64,000 nucleotides of DNA from Changpingibacter yushuensis (GTDB lineage: Bacteria > Actinomycetota > Actinomycetes > Actinomycetales > Actinomycetaceae). The stretch covers positions 1,984,001 to 2,048,000 of the forward strand of contig NZ_CP059492.1 of the NCBI RefSeq assembly GCF_014041995.1, in the 5' to 3' direction. The notes beneath the pieces are model-generated. The model was not told where the DNA came from. It made no database searches and worked only from the letters and a program-made list of their open reading frames with translations. This document shows positions 44,009-53,515 of this stretch, piece after piece (positions within the stretch are counted from its first letter, which is position 1; every line of letters begins with the position of its first letter). Made by a program: the position numbers and the translations under genes.

Positions 44009-45424
44009 CCATTCAAGGGTTAAAGGCCAGGATTGGTGTTTTTATGTCTGGGTTTTCGGTGTGATGGTGGGGAAAGGTCGGGATCGTCTTGCTTGTGAGG
44101 CAAGATGAGGCGTGATTGTGTCTGCTTCTCCCACTTTCCTCTGGTTATGTGGTAGCGCCTTGGAATGCCTGCATATGGGTGTGTGGGAAGACAACGATCA
44201 ACACGACCCTGCTCCATCTGCGCGTGTGGCCCAGTCCTGAAGAATGGGTACCGCAACGGAAGAATCCGATACCGGTGCGCGACCTGCGGCCAAGATCCAC
44301 ACCGCCTCAGTGCTGGACGGCCAGATATTACCGACACAGCTGTTCTGACCCGATTCCTTGAATATGTGACGGGCACCAGCACACAGGCACACATGACTGG
44401 CACCAGCCTGAGAACTCAGCGCCGTGACTGGCAATGGTGCTGGAGCATTCCTACTCCGCAGGTAGAACCAACAGGCGAGGTCTACTCCCAAGTCTTCATT
44501 GACGGCATCTACCTTCCCTACGGCTGGTGCCTGCTGATCGCTCGTAGCCAGAGTCATGTTGTTACCTGGCAGTGGACGACACGCGAAACGAAAGCCGCCT
44601 ACATGGCGTTACTGGACCAGATCGCTCCTCCCTGTCTTGTCACCACCGACGGGGCCGGTGGAGCCCTGAAAGCCCTCCATGACCTGTGGCCTGATACTCC
44701 TGTTCAACGCTGCCTGGTCCATGTTCACCGCAACAACCTACGCGATCTGACCCACCGTCCTGCCACCCCTGCAGGGAAAGCTCTTTATGGCTTATCCATC
44801 CGACTCTTGAAAGTCAAAACCCGGCAGGAAGCAGCGGCTTGGTCTGGTCTGCTTGTCCAGCTCCACACCCAGTACCAGGCCTATTTCACGGAACGAACCT
44901 GGGCCCGTGATGTCCCGGCCTCCCAGCGTCGGGAAGGGCGAACATGGTGGTACACCCATGAACGTGACAGGCGTGTCTACCACCGCCTGGCACGCCTCCA
45001 ACAAGAGGGAAGCCTCTTCGCCTTCCTCGACTTCGACCCGCCACAGGAACGCACCACGAACCCTGTCGAATCAATCAACTCACGCATCCGCGCACTCACC
45101 TACGCACATCGGGGAATGACGGAAACACACATGCAAGCAATGATCAACTGGTACCTGCATTCCACAACCGAAAACCCTCAATCAGCCAGCCACATACTCC
45201 GAGAATGGAACACAGCTGGCAGGCCACAACGCCGCACAATCCCAAAGAGAAAGACCAAAGCCAAACTCAAACCCACCGTCGGGGACATGCCCGTCCACTA
45301 CGACACCGCACTCACCAAAGAAGAAGGCCTCTGGCCCCGAAAAGGCTGGGCAGGACGATCACACTAAACCGCAACACACCCACCAAAATAAAAACACCAC
45401 TTTTGGCCTTTAACCCCCATTCAA
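44009..45424 (+). mobile_element. IS256-type (IS1249-like) insertion sequence with 8-bp target duplication
   Basis: The element proper is 44017-45416 (1400 bp). Its ends are imperfect inverted repeats beginning GGGTTAAAGGCCA and sharing GGTGTTTTTAT further in. They are flanked by a perfect direct repeat CCATTCAA at 44009-44016 and 45417-45424, the 8-bp duplication expected for IS256-family transposition. The perfect duplication and intact transposase point to a recent, possibly still active insertion. It split a stretch between two near-identical terminator hairpins. Confidence 0.93.
44165..45367 (+). CDS. IS256/IS1249-family transposase
   Basis: 400 residues filling the element. N-terminal zinc ribbon CSICACGPVLKNGYRNGRIR plus YRCATCG, as in IS1249 and its relatives. 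The DDE domain has VFIDGIYL, LVTTDGAGGALKALHDLWPD (second Asp), VQRCLVHVHRNNLRDLT, the C/H-type insertion and a C-terminal ERTTNPVESINSRIRAL holding the catalytic Glu. The tail is basic (RRTIPKRKTKAKLK). The gene is uninterrupted and ends 49 bases before the right inverted repeat, so the transposase should be functional. Confidence 0.92.
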   Translation: MPAYGCVGRQRSTRPCSICACGPVLKNGYRNGRIRYRCATCGQDPHRLSAGRPDITDTAVLTRFLEYVTGTSTQAHMTGTSLRTQRRDWQWCWSIPTPQVEPTGEVYSQVFIDGIYLPYGWCLLIARSQSHVVTWQWTTRETKAAYMALLDQIAPPCLVTTDGAGGALKALHDLWPDTPVQRCLVHVHRNNLRDLTHRPATPAGKALYGLSIRLLKVKTRQEAAAWSGLLVQLHTQYQAYFTERTWARDVPASQRREGRTWWYTHERDRRVYHRLARLQQEGSLFAFLDFDPPQERTTNPVESINSRIRALTYAHRGMTETHMQAMINWYLHSTTENPQSASHILREWNTAGRPQRRTIPKRKTKAKLKPTVGDMPVHYDTALTKEEGLWPRKGWAGRSH

Positions 45425-45471
45425 ACCCCATGGCCGCCTCGCTGTTCTGAGTAGCGTTACGGTGCAAAGCA

Positions 45472-45499
45472 AAACGCCCGGCTTTTCAGCCGGGCGTTT
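45472..45499 (-). terminator. Terminator of tRNA-Lys
   Basis: On the minus strand, after the tRNA 3' end: AAACGCCCGGC-tgaaaa-GCCGGGCGTTT and a T run (TTTTGC), an 11-bp perfect stem 9 bases past the tRNA. Confidence 0.85.
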
Positions 45500-45508
45500 C
45501 ATATTCTG

Positions 45509-45581
45509 TACACCGCCAGGGACTCGAACCCTGAACCCATTGATTAAGAGTCAATTGCTCTGCCAGTTGAGCTAGCGGTGC
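45509..45581 (-). tRNA. tRNA-Lys (anticodon CTT)
   Basis: Minus-strand cloverleaf: acceptor GCACCGC/GCGGTGT, D-arm GCTCAACTGGCAGAGC, anticodon arm ATTGA-CTCTTAA-TCAAT giving CTT, T-arm CAGGG-TTCGAGT-CCCTG, discriminator A. CCA is not encoded (the next bases are CAG). 73 nt. Confidence 0.94.
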
Positions 45582-45785
45582 TGACAAGGAAATAACTTAC
45601 CCACGTTCGCGGATTCAGGCAAATCGACGAGTCGCGTTTTTCAGGTCCTGCGCTTCTTTGAGGCCTCACGCCAACCTACATTTCGGCGCGATATCAATGT
45701 TTCACGTGGTTCGAGTCAGGTTCGTCACGTGCTCCGCGATGCTCTCCGCTCAGCATCGAAACCCGCAGTATGGCACCCTTGATAG

Positions 45786-48512
45786 GTGGCCGCTTCCTCT
45801 TCAGAGTCCCCAGGGATTCGCGTTTCTCCTCAACCAGCCCTCAACCTTGCACTCGACAAGCTCGAGGACGCATTCGGCATCGATCCCACACCGGATTCAA
45901 TCTATGACGCCTTCACACAGTGGGCTGATTCCACCGGACGTCCGTTGTACCCACATCAGGAAGAAGCTCTTCTGGCAGCCCTTGAGGGCGACCACCTGAT
46001 CATTGCCACACCCACGGGCTCGGGGAAATCGATGGTGGCGCTCGCCGCCATCTTTGCCGGGCTCGCAAACGGCAAGACTGCCTATTACACCGCTCCGCTT
46101 AAGGCGCTTGTCTCAGAGAAGTTCTTCGACCTCATTCACGTGTTCGGTGCTGAGAACGTCGGCATGGTTACCGGTGACTCATCGATTAACGCCGGTGCGC
46201 CGATTGTGTGTGCCACCGCTGAGATCGTGGCCAACATGGCTCTGCGCAACGGAGACGATTCAGACATCGGCGTGCTGGTTCATGATGAGTTCCATTTCTA
46301 TGGTGATCCTCAGCGCGGTTGGGCTTGGCAAGTTCCGATTCTGGAACTCTCCTCCACCCAACACGTGTTGCTCTCCGCAACCCTCGGCGACACCACGTTC
46401 CTTGAGCAAGACATCGAGCGCCGCACATCCCGCCATGTGTCCGTTATCAAGGATGCACCCCGGCCGGTACCTCTCAGCTACTTCTACTCCCGTGAGCCTC
46501 TGGGCGAGCTCGTGAAGGAAATGACGGTCACTCACCGCTCCCCTGTATACGTGGTGCACTTTTCTCAGAAGGAAGCCGTCACGCAAGCTCAGGCGCTGTT
46601 GCCAATAAACCTCGTCACAAAGGAGCAGAAGGCAGCGATCGTGGCTGCGATAGGGTCTTTCGCATTTGGCCCCGGGTTCGGCCAGACCCTTTCCAAACTG
46701 CTGAGGGCCGGCATTGGAGTTCACCATGCTGGCCTGCTCCCCCGGTACCGCAGGCTGGTTGAACGCCTCACCCAGCAAGGCCACCTCCAAGTCATCTGTG
46801 GCACTGACACGCTTGGTGTGGGTATCAACGTGCCGATCCGCACGGTCCTTCTCACATCGCTGTCTAAGTTCGATGGAACCAAGTCGCGTCATCTCTCGGC
46901 TCGAGAGTTTCACCAAATCGCCGGGCGAGCCGGGCGCGCAGGGTTCGATACCGTCGGCGACGTCGTCGTGCAAGCACCCGAATACGAAATAGAGAACGCA
47001 CGGGCGATAGCCAAGGCGGGCGATGATCCAAAGAAGCTACGCAAGATTCAGAAGAAGAAGGCACCCGAAGGTGTGGTGCTGTGGTCTGAGAAGACCTTTG
47101 ACTACCTTCAGACCGCCGAACCAGAGACTCTGACGTCGCATATGCACGTCAACCACGCGATGATCCTCAATATTCTGCAGCGCCCCGGGGATGCGGTGGC
47201 AGCCGCCACCAAACTCCTCACCGATAACCACGAACCCACAAGCGAATCCAACCCTCTGCTTCGTCGCGAGGTAGAGATCTACTCATCTCTTCATGCGGCC
47301 GGCGTGTTAGTGCATCACGATTTGCAATGGCAAGAGGCTCATCCTGGGGAGTCAGCAATTGGATTCGCGCACGAAGTTCCCGATGATTTCGCACTCAACT
47401 CTCCGCTGGCGCCATTCGCTCTGGCCGCGCTCTCACTTCTTGACAAGGAATCCGAAGAATATGCGCTGGACGTGGTCAGCGTAATGGAGTCGGTGCAGGA
47501 AAACCCCAACCCCTTGCTCTACGCGCAGCAGCGCGCAGCGAAGGGCGAAGCTATCGGCCGGATGAAGGCCGCCGGTATGGGGTATGACGAACGCATGGCC
47601 GAAGCCGACCAGATTATGTGGCCTCAACCTCTCGCAGAGGAGCTTCGGGCCGCGTTGGCAACCTACCGTCAGACAAACCCGTGGGTAGACGAATACGAGC
47701 TCTCACCAAAATCGGTCGTTCGAGAGATGGTGGAGCGGGCCCTCACGTTCTCCGAACTCATCTCCACATACGATCTGGCACGTTCAGAGGGCGTGGTACT
47801 GAGGTACCTCACCGATGTCTACAAGGCTCTCCGCCAAACCGTTCCGCTTGAGGCGCGGACGCAGGAACTCGACGCGATCATCGACTGGCTCGGCGCGTTG
47901 GTGCGATCCGTGGATTCATCCTTGCTCGATGAATGGGAAGCGCTGCGGGACGGAACGCTGACCACACAAGAAATTACGGAACTTGAAGGCGATCCCAAGG
48001 GCGGAGAACGCGAGCTTGCCTTCGGTGCCGATTCCGATGGCAACGTTGCGTTCACGCGCAACCGGCATGCCCTTCGGACCGCCGTACGAAACGCCATGTT
48101 CCGCCGTGTGGAGGCCCTCCAACGCGAGGACTACGACCTCCTAGATACTCTAGCCAGTGCCCCGTTGTGGCCGGGTGCGCCAGTCTGGGACGGCGACGCT
48201 TGGGCTGATGCCACCGATTCCTATTTCGATGAGTATGAGAGCGTGGGTATTGATAACGCCGCGCGTGGGTCTGCATACTTTGAGGTCGACGACGCCGTCG
48301 AACCTTCCGCACTTATTGACGCGGGAATGGACGCGGAGCACGCTCAACGCATCGCTGACGCGCATGAGAAGGGCCGGCTGTGGCTGGTGCGCCAAACATT
48401 TGATGATGGACGAGGTGATGGTTCGTGGGGTTTCTGGGCGCTTGTGGATCTGGATGCATCTGACGAACAAAACAGCCTGCGCCTCTCCGTTATTTCGGTG
48501 GGAGAACGATAG
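45786..48512 (+). CDS. DEAD/DEAH-box RNA helicase, Ski2-like with DUF3516 C-terminus
   Basis: 908 residues from GTG 45786. Motif I ATPTGSGKSMVALAAIFAGL, PLKALVSEKF, motif II DEFHFYGDPQRGWAW (DEVH-type box as DEFH), motif III LLSATLGDTTF, motifs IV-VI including GIGVHHAGLLPRYRRLVERL, VICGTDTLGVGINVPIRTVL and HQIAGRAGRAGFDTVGD. The remaining about 450 residues are the long C-terminal region usual in this actinobacterial family. Such proteins are thought to act in RNA processing or decay. No ribosome binding site is seen before the GTG, so the message may be leaderless. Its stop abuts the next gene's ATG directly. Confidence 0.88.
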   Translation: MAASSSESPGIRVSPQPALNLALDKLEDAFGIDPTPDSIYDAFTQWADSTGRPLYPHQEEALLAALEGDHLIIATPTGSGKSMVALAAIFAGLANGKTAYYTAPLKALVSEKFFDLIHVFGAENVGMVTGDSSINAGAPIVCATAEIVANMALRNGDDSDIGVLVHDEFHFYGDPQRGWAWQVPILELSSTQHVLLSATLGDTTFLEQDIERRTSRHVSVIKDAPRPVPLSYFYSREPLGELVKEMTVTHRSPVYVVHFSQKEAVTQAQALLPINLVTKEQKAAIVAAIGSFAFGPGFGQTLSKLLRAGIGVHHAGLLPRYRRLVERLTQQGHLQVICGTDTLGVGINVPIRTVLLTSLSKFDGTKSRHLSAREFHQIAGRAGRAGFDTVGDVVVQAPEYEIENARAIAKAGDDPKKLRKIQKKKAPEGVVLWSEKTFDYLQTAEPETLTSHMHVNHAMILNILQRPGDAVAAATKLLTDNHEPTSESNPLLRREVEIYSSLHAAGVLVHHDLQWQEAHPGESAIGFAHEVPDDFALNSPLAPFALAALSLLDKESEEYALDVVSVMESVQENPNPLLYAQQRAAKGEAIGRMKAAGMGYDERMAEADQIMWPQPLAEELRAALATYRQTNPWVDEYELSPKSVVREMVERALTFSELISTYDLARSEGVVLRYLTDVYKALRQTVPLEARTQELDAIIDWLGALVRSVDSSLLDEWEALRDGTLTTQEITELEGDPKGGERELAFGADSDGNVAFTRNRHALRTAVRNAMFRRVEALQREDYDLLDTLASAPLWPGAPVWDGDAWADATDSYFDEYESVGIDNAARGSAYFEVDDAVEPSALIDAGMDAEHAQRIADAHEKGRLWLVRQTFDDGRGDGSWGFWALVDLDASDEQNSLRLSVISVGER

Positions 48513-49268
48513 ATGAAAGACGCTGTGGACCTCACAGTTGTGCCGCCCGTGGAAGAGATCGCCGGGCGCTTCCAAGCCTTACAGGAGCAGGTGGCCAAAG
48601 CTGCCATCAATGCCGGGCGCAAACCCACTGACGTAGCAATTGAACTGGCCGTCAAATATCAGGCACCAGAGCGTGTGATGGCGGCACTGGCCGCGGGCGG
48701 CACGCTCATGGGCCACAACATAATTCAACAGCTCGAGGCCACCGAAACCGCACTTCAGGAAGCCAACGCGCCCGCTCATCGCACACATGTGATCGGGCAC
48801 GTCCAGAAGAACAAAGCCAAGAAAGCCGTTCAGTACGCGCAGTGCATTGAAACGCTCGATTCGATCAAGCTGGCCAAGCGCATCAATATGCTCCAACAGG
48901 TGCGGCGGGATTCCGGGGAGGCTCACGGCCCCTTCGACGTCATGCTCCAAGTGAACTCATCAGGCGCCGAATCCCAGTACGGGATCGAGCCAGCAGCAGT
49001 CAGCGAACTTGCCAGTCAGGTTCTCGAGCTACCGAATTTGCGCATCGTTGGCCTCATGACCATCGGCGCACACACAGAGGATACGGCCGGGATCGCACAC
49101 TCATTTCAGATCGTGCGCACGCTTCGCGATTCCCTAATCGCGGCGGGTATCGCGAGCGCTACCGAGCTCTCCATGGGCATGACTCATGACATGGATATCG
49201 CGATCGCAGAAGGATCTACGATCATCCGGGTTGGCACCGCGGTGTTCGGGCCGCGCGAAATTGCGTAG
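48513..49268 (+). CDS. YggS/PLPBP-type pyridoxal-phosphate homeostasis protein
   Basis: 251 residues, ATG immediately after the helicase stop. It has VAIELAVKYQAPERVMAAL (the PLP lysine is in AVKYQ, where most homologues have AVSKxxP), LMGHNIIQQLEATETAL (GENRxQE-like region, diverged), HVIGHVQKNKAKKAVQYAQC for the H(L/F)IGxLQxNK motif, VMLQVNSSGAESQYGIEP and LSMGMTHDMDIAIAEGSTII with the final phosphate-binding RVGTAVFG. PLPBP keeps free PLP in balance; it has no known catalytic activity. The changes in the first two motifs are unusual for the family but the fold-defining parts are present. Confidence 0.85.
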   Translation: MKDAVDLTVVPPVEEIAGRFQALQEQVAKAAINAGRKPTDVAIELAVKYQAPERVMAALAAGGTLMGHNIIQQLEATETALQEANAPAHRTHVIGHVQKNKAKKAVQYAQCIETLDSIKLAKRINMLQQVRRDSGEAHGPFDVMLQVNSSGAESQYGIEPAAVSELASQVLELPNLRIVGLMTIGAHTEDTAGIAHSFQIVRTLRDSLIAAGIASATELSMGMTHDMDIAIAEGSTIIRVGTAVFGPREIA

Positions 49269-49288
49269 TGCGTGCGGCCGCAGAACTG

Positions 49289-50917
49289 TTACTCACAATC
49301 CCCGCTCGGTTCATCAACGCGAGGTTCCACGCCAACACGCATCAGCCCATAGATGTAGCCGTCGGTCAGCGCCTCCCATGAGGCCTCGACGACGTCGGCA
49401 CCAACGCCCACCGTGTGCCACACCTTGTGCCCGTCCGACAGTTCGATCATGACGCGGGTGGTCGCACCCGTGCCCTGGTGGGTGTCTAAAATTCTCACCT
49501 TGAAATCGATGAGTTCGATGGCCAGCAGTTCGGGGTACACGTTCTTTAACGCGGTGCGCAGCGCACGATCTAGCGCCTCAACAGGGCCCACGCCCTCCCC
49601 CACTCGCATGTAGCGCCGCCCGCCCGCGTACAACTTGACTGTGGCTTCCGAGAAGGTATCGCCCGCTTGGGAGTAGTTGGGCGACGTAGAGATGTTCGCC
49701 CTCCATGCTTCGACCTGGAAGTATTCGGGAAGTTCGCCGACGACGGCGCGCACCAACAGTTCGAAGGACGCATCCGCAGCGTCGTACGTGTACCCCTGAG
49801 CTTCAGCCGCTTTGACACGGTTTGTGATCGCGATGAGGGCATCCTTGCGTCCAGCCAGATCGATTCCGAACTCTCTGGCCTTCAGTTCGATGGATGCGCG
49901 CCCGGCCATATCGGAAATGACCATCCGCATGTCATTGCCCACGGCCAATGGATCAGTGTGCTGGTAGAGATCTGGATTGACCCGGATGGCTGAGGCGTGC
50001 AGGCCAGCCTTATGCGCAAACGCGGACGCACCCACGTATGGCTGGCGCCCATACGGAGAGATGTTTGTGATCTCCGAAGCTGTGTGAGATACGGACGTCA
50101 GCTGCGAAAGCTCTTCTGGTGTGGCAACATCGAAGTCCGTCTTCAACGCGAGGTTCGCGATAATCGTGAGTAGGTTTGCGTTGCCGGTGCGCTCTCCGTA
50201 GCCATTGATGGTTCCCTGAACCTGACGGCACCCAGCGCGTACCGCAGCGATCGTGTTCGCAACCGCGCATCCGGCGTCGTCGTGCGCGTGAATGCCCAGA
50301 TACGGATCGGTGATACCAACGGCGGCCAGGCGTTCCAGCAACTCGTGAACGATGTGGAAGACCTCGTGGGGCAAGGATCCACCGTTTGTATCGCAGAGCA
50401 CAGCGCACTTTGCGCCGGAGGCAAACGATTCGGCCACAACGGATGTGGTGTACTCCGGATCGAATCGGTAGCCGTCAAAGAAGTGTTCGACGTCGATCAT
50501 GACCTCGCGGCCTTGGGAACGCACGTACTCCACCGAATCGCGCACCATCGCAAGGTTCTCCGTGGGGGTGGTACGCAGGGCCTGCTCCACGTGGCGGATG
50601 TCTGACTTTGCGACCAGCGTGATAACGGGCGCACCCGAATCGATCAAGGCGGCGATCTGGGGATCGGTGGCGGCGGTCAACCCAGCTTTGCGGGTGGCAC
50701 CGAAAGCAGTCAGCTTCGCAGTGTGAAGCGAACTCTGATCCACTTGAGCGAAGAACTGGGTATCCCGCGGAATGGCGCCGGGCCACCCGCCCTCAATATA
50801 GTCCGCACCAATTGACTCGATGAGCGGCAGGAGCGCCAACTTGTCTGAGACAGACAAGTTGATGCCCTCCTGCTGCGCACCGTCGCGCAGAGTCACGTCG
50901 TAAACGTCGATCTTCAT
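49289..50917 (-). CDS. cimA: (R)-Citramalate synthase
   Basis: 542 residues. Catalytic TIM barrel with VTLRDGAQQEGINLSVSDKL, YIEGGWPGAIPRDTQFF, CDTNGGSLPHEVFHIVHELL and HAHDDAGCAVANTIAAVRAG (metal-binding HxH and downstream asparagine in GYGERTGNANLLTI). A C-terminal LeuA-type regulatory/dimer domain follows from about 410. The overall pattern and the lack of the longer LeuA N-terminus favour CimA (acetyl-CoA plus pyruvate, the threonine-independent route to 2-oxobutyrate) over isopropylmalate synthase. It lies downstream of ilvE and leuB in the same direction, so all three serve branched-chain amino acid synthesis. Confidence 0.85.
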   Translation of the reverse strand: MKIDVYDVTLRDGAQQEGINLSVSDKLALLPLIESIGADYIEGGWPGAIPRDTQFFAQVDQSSLHTAKLTAFGATRKAGLTAATDPQIAALIDSGAPVITLVAKSDIRHVEQALRTTPTENLAMVRDSVEYVRSQGREVMIDVEHFFDGYRFDPEYTTSVVAESFASGAKCAVLCDTNGGSLPHEVFHIVHELLERLAAVGITDPYLGIHAHDDAGCAVANTIAAVRAGCRQVQGTINGYGERTGNANLLTIIANLALKTDFDVATPEELSQLTSVSHTASEITNISPYGRQPYVGASAFAHKAGLHASAIRVNPDLYQHTDPLAVGNDMRMVISDMAGRASIELKAREFGIDLAGRKDALIAITNRVKAAEAQGYTYDAADASFELLVRAVVGELPEYFQVEAWRANISTSPNYSQAGDTFSEATVKLYAGGRRYMRVGEGVGPVEALDRALRTALKNVYPELLAIELIDFKVRILDTHQGTGATTRVMIELSDGHKVWHTVGVGADVVEASWEALTDGYIYGLMRVGVEPRVDEPSGDCE

Positions 50918-50990
50918 GATGCATCCTTCAGGGCTGGGAAGTACCGGAGCCCCCTGACCGGCGGGGAGCCGTGCACGTGACGGTCCATCC

Positions 50991-52136
50991 TCACATCAGG
51001 CGGTAGGTCCAGCCGAACGTGTCTTCAACATGGCCAAGCTGAATGGCCGTGAGTTCGTCGTAGATGTTCTTCGTGGTGGGACCTGTTGGGATTTTCACGT
51101 GGAAGTCCTCGCTGGTCAAGGAGCCAATCGCGGTGACCACTGCTGCGGTGCCGCACGCGAACATCTCCACTGCTTGACCGGAACCGAATTCTTCAAGCAG
51201 TTCTGCCAGAGGAATCGTTTCCTCGGTGACGCTACGACCTTGGGAGCGAAGCAGCTGAATGATGCAGGAGCGGGTATTGCCTGCCAAGATGTTGCCTGTC
51301 AGCTGTGGAGTCTTGATCGAACCATCTGCCATGACGATGAAGACGTTCATGCCGCCTAGTTCGTCAAGGTTCTTGTCCGTCTTAGCGTCGAGGAAGAGCA
51401 CTTCATCGTAGCCGGCATCGTGTGCCTTGACCTTGGGGAGCAAAGAGGCGGCGTAGTTTCCGCCCGTCTTGGCATCTCCCATTCCACCCGGGCCAGCGCG
51501 ATGGTAGGTGGGCTCAACCCACACGTTGATCGGCTGGAATCCGTGAGTGAAGTAGGGGCCGGATGGAGATGCGATCACGTAGTACTCATAGCGCGATGCC
51601 GCAGCCACGCCCAAGAAGGCCTCGGAAGCGAAGATAAACGGCCGCAAGTAGAAGGAGGAACCAGGAACATCAGGCACCCATTCGTTATCCGCGCGCACCA
51701 AGTCAACGATCGATGCCATGAAATCTTCATGTGTGAGTTCGGGAATTGCCAGGCGGCGGCTTGAATGGTTGAGGCGAGCCGCGTTGTAGGTGGGCCGGAA
51801 CGTCCAGATGGAACCATCATCGTGACGGTAGGCCTTGAGGCCTTCGAATACTTCCTGACCGTAGTGCAGCACCGCGGCCGCCGGATCTAGCGACAAGGCG
51901 CCGTAGGGCTCAATGGCCCGGTTGTGCCAGCCATCTTCCGTGGTCCAAGTGGCATGCGCCATGGAATCGGAGAAGTCCTTACCAAACAAGAGCTTAGCCA
52001 TCTTGGCTTCACGGACCTCTTGCGTGGCTTTGTTGTTGTTGGGCTGGAGCTCATACGTTCCAGCAAGTTCATCGGCGCTCGGAACGGCCTCGGCTGCTGC
52101 TACTTCCAGAGCCGTGGGCGTAAACGACGTTGTCAT
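50991..52136 (-). CDS. ilvE: Branched-chain amino acid aminotransferase
   Basis: 381 residues, PLP fold-type IV. Key segments are SMAHATWTTEDGWHNRAIEP, VFEGLKAYRHDDGSIWTFRP, the PLP lysine in GGNYAASLLPKVKAHDAGYD and EVLFLDAKTDKNLDELGGMN, and TAAVVTAIGSLTS near the end. It catalyses the final amination of Leu, Ile and Val precursors. It sits between cimA and leuB; spacing to leuB (174 bases with a terminator-like hairpin) suggests a separate promoter. Confidence 0.93.
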   Translation of the reverse strand: MTTSFTPTALEVAAAEAVPSADELAGTYELQPNNNKATQEVREAKMAKLLFGKDFSDSMAHATWTTEDGWHNRAIEPYGALSLDPAAAVLHYGQEVFEGLKAYRHDDGSIWTFRPTYNAARLNHSSRRLAIPELTHEDFMASIVDLVRADNEWVPDVPGSSFYLRPFIFASEAFLGVAAASRYEYYVIASPSGPYFTHGFQPINVWVEPTYHRAGPGGMGDAKTGGNYAASLLPKVKAHDAGYDEVLFLDAKTDKNLDELGGMNVFIVMADGSIKTPQLTGNILAGNTRSCIIQLLRSQGRSVTEETIPLAELLEEFGSGQAVEMFACGTAAVVTAIGSLTSEDFHVKIPTGPTTKNIYDELTAIQLGHVEDTFGWTYRLM

Positions 52137-52257
52137 GACAGTCCCTTCTTGTGACTGGTCTCAAGAGTACTCAAATATGGATCGCGACGTTCGTTCTCTG
52201 TCTGGGTCAGTCGAACGAGGGTGGCGGAAAGAATCGGGATGCCAGCCAGATGCACCA

Positions 52258-52286
52258 AACGCAGGTGAGGATTGCTCACCTGCGTT
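52258..52286 (-). terminator. Terminator downstream of leuB
   Basis: AACGCAGGTGAG-loop-CTCACCTGCGTT, a 12-bp perfect stem with a 5-base loop, followed on the minus strand by TTTGG. It lies 24 bases past the leuB stop. Confidence 0.8.
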
Positions 52287-52309
52287 CGCCTGCGAAGCTG
52301 TGCAACCCC

Positions 52310-53371
52310 TCAGACGAGCAGTTCGGTAATCGCCTCGCCTACTTCACTGGTGGATCGCACCAGCGGGGCGCCGGCTTCCGCGGCGGCAGCGCGGTCGGCC
52401 ATATCGGCGTCGATTGCTGCTTCAATCTTGCGTGCTTGCTCCGCAAATCCCAGATGGTCCAGGAGGAGCGCCACGGAAGCAATGGTTGCCGTGGGATCTG
52501 CCAACTGCTTGCCAGCAATATCGGGGGCCGAACCGTGGATGGGTTCGAACATGGAGGGGAAGGCACCTTCGGGATTAATGTTGCCCGATGCTGCCAGTCC
52601 TACGCCTCCGGTAACTGCACCTGCTTCGTCCGTCAGAATGTCACCAAACAGGTTGTCGGTAACCATGACGTCGAAGCGGCCTGGATCGGTGACCAGGAAG
52701 ATTGTTGCGGCGTCAACATGCAGGTAGTCCACGCTCACCTCGGGGTACTCTGCGCCAACGGCCTCAACCGTGCGGCGCCACAGGTGGCCGGCGTTCACAA
52801 GCACGTTGTGCTTGTGAACGTAGGTGAGCTTCTTGCGCGGACGCGCATTTGCCTTTTCGAACGCGTAGCGCACCACACGCTCCACACCAAACGCGGTGTT
52901 GACGGAAACCTCAGTTGCGACCTCATGTGGGGTGCCTTCGCGCAGCACGCCTCCGTTGCCGCAGTAGAGGCCCTCGGTACCCTCGCGAACTACCAAGAAG
53001 TCGATTTCGCCCGGGTTGGCAAGCGGTGTGGGAACGCCCGGGTAGTACTTGTTGGGGCGAAGGTTGACGTACTGATCCAAAGAGAAGCGGAGCTTGAGCA
53101 GCAGGCCGCGCTCCAAGACTCCGGACGGAACGGAAGGATCGCCCACTGCGCCCAGAAGGATGGCGTCATGCCCCTTGATGGATTCGAGCTCCTCATCAGG
53201 CAAAACCTCGCCCGTGCGATGCCACCGGGCAGCTCCCAGATCGTAGCTCTGCGTACTGACCTCTACATCAGTCCCGGCAAGAACGGCATCAAGGACTTTC
53301 AGGCCTTCGGCTACTACTTCGGGGCCGATGCCATCGCCAGGAATAACGGCGAGATCAAGAGAGCGTGTCAT
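52310..53371 (-). CDS. leuB: 3-Isopropylmalate dehydrogenase
   Basis: 353 residues. It shows [76 protein letters not shown] and [20 protein letters not shown], plus [20 protein letters not shown] with the catalytic acids, and [20 protein letters not shown], the NAD-binding signature (not NADP). It oxidises and decarboxylates 3-isopropylmalate in leucine synthesis. This is the shorter actinobacterial LeuB type. First of the BCAA genes on this strand. Confidence 0.94.
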   Translation of the reverse strand: MTRSLDLAVIPGDGIGPEVVAEGLKVLDAVLAGTDVEVSTQSYDLGAARWHRTGEVLPDEELESIKGHDAILLGAVGDPSVPSGVLERGLLLKLRFSLDQYVNLRPNKYYPGVPTPLANPGEIDFLVVREGTEGLYCGNGGVLREGTPHEVATEVSVNTAFGVERVVRYAFEKANARPRKKLTYVHKHNVLVNAGHLWRRTVEAVGAEYPEVSVDYLHVDAATIFLVTDPGRFDVMVTDNLFGDILTDEAGAVTGGVGLAASGNINPEGAFPSMFEPIHGSAPDIAGKQLADPTATIASVALLLDHLGFAEQARKIEAAIDADMADRAAAAEAGAPLVRSTSEVGEAITELLV

Positions 53372-53515
53372 GGATTCAATGCTAGGACTGTGCTCAAAGG
53401 GTGGGACAACGGTCTCAGATCATGGACGCTGCGAAGGGTGCCACAGCGTTCACGTGGCACCCTTCCACAATCGTCACACAGTGGCACTAAAACCGCCATA
53501 TCGTGCCATTCTGCA

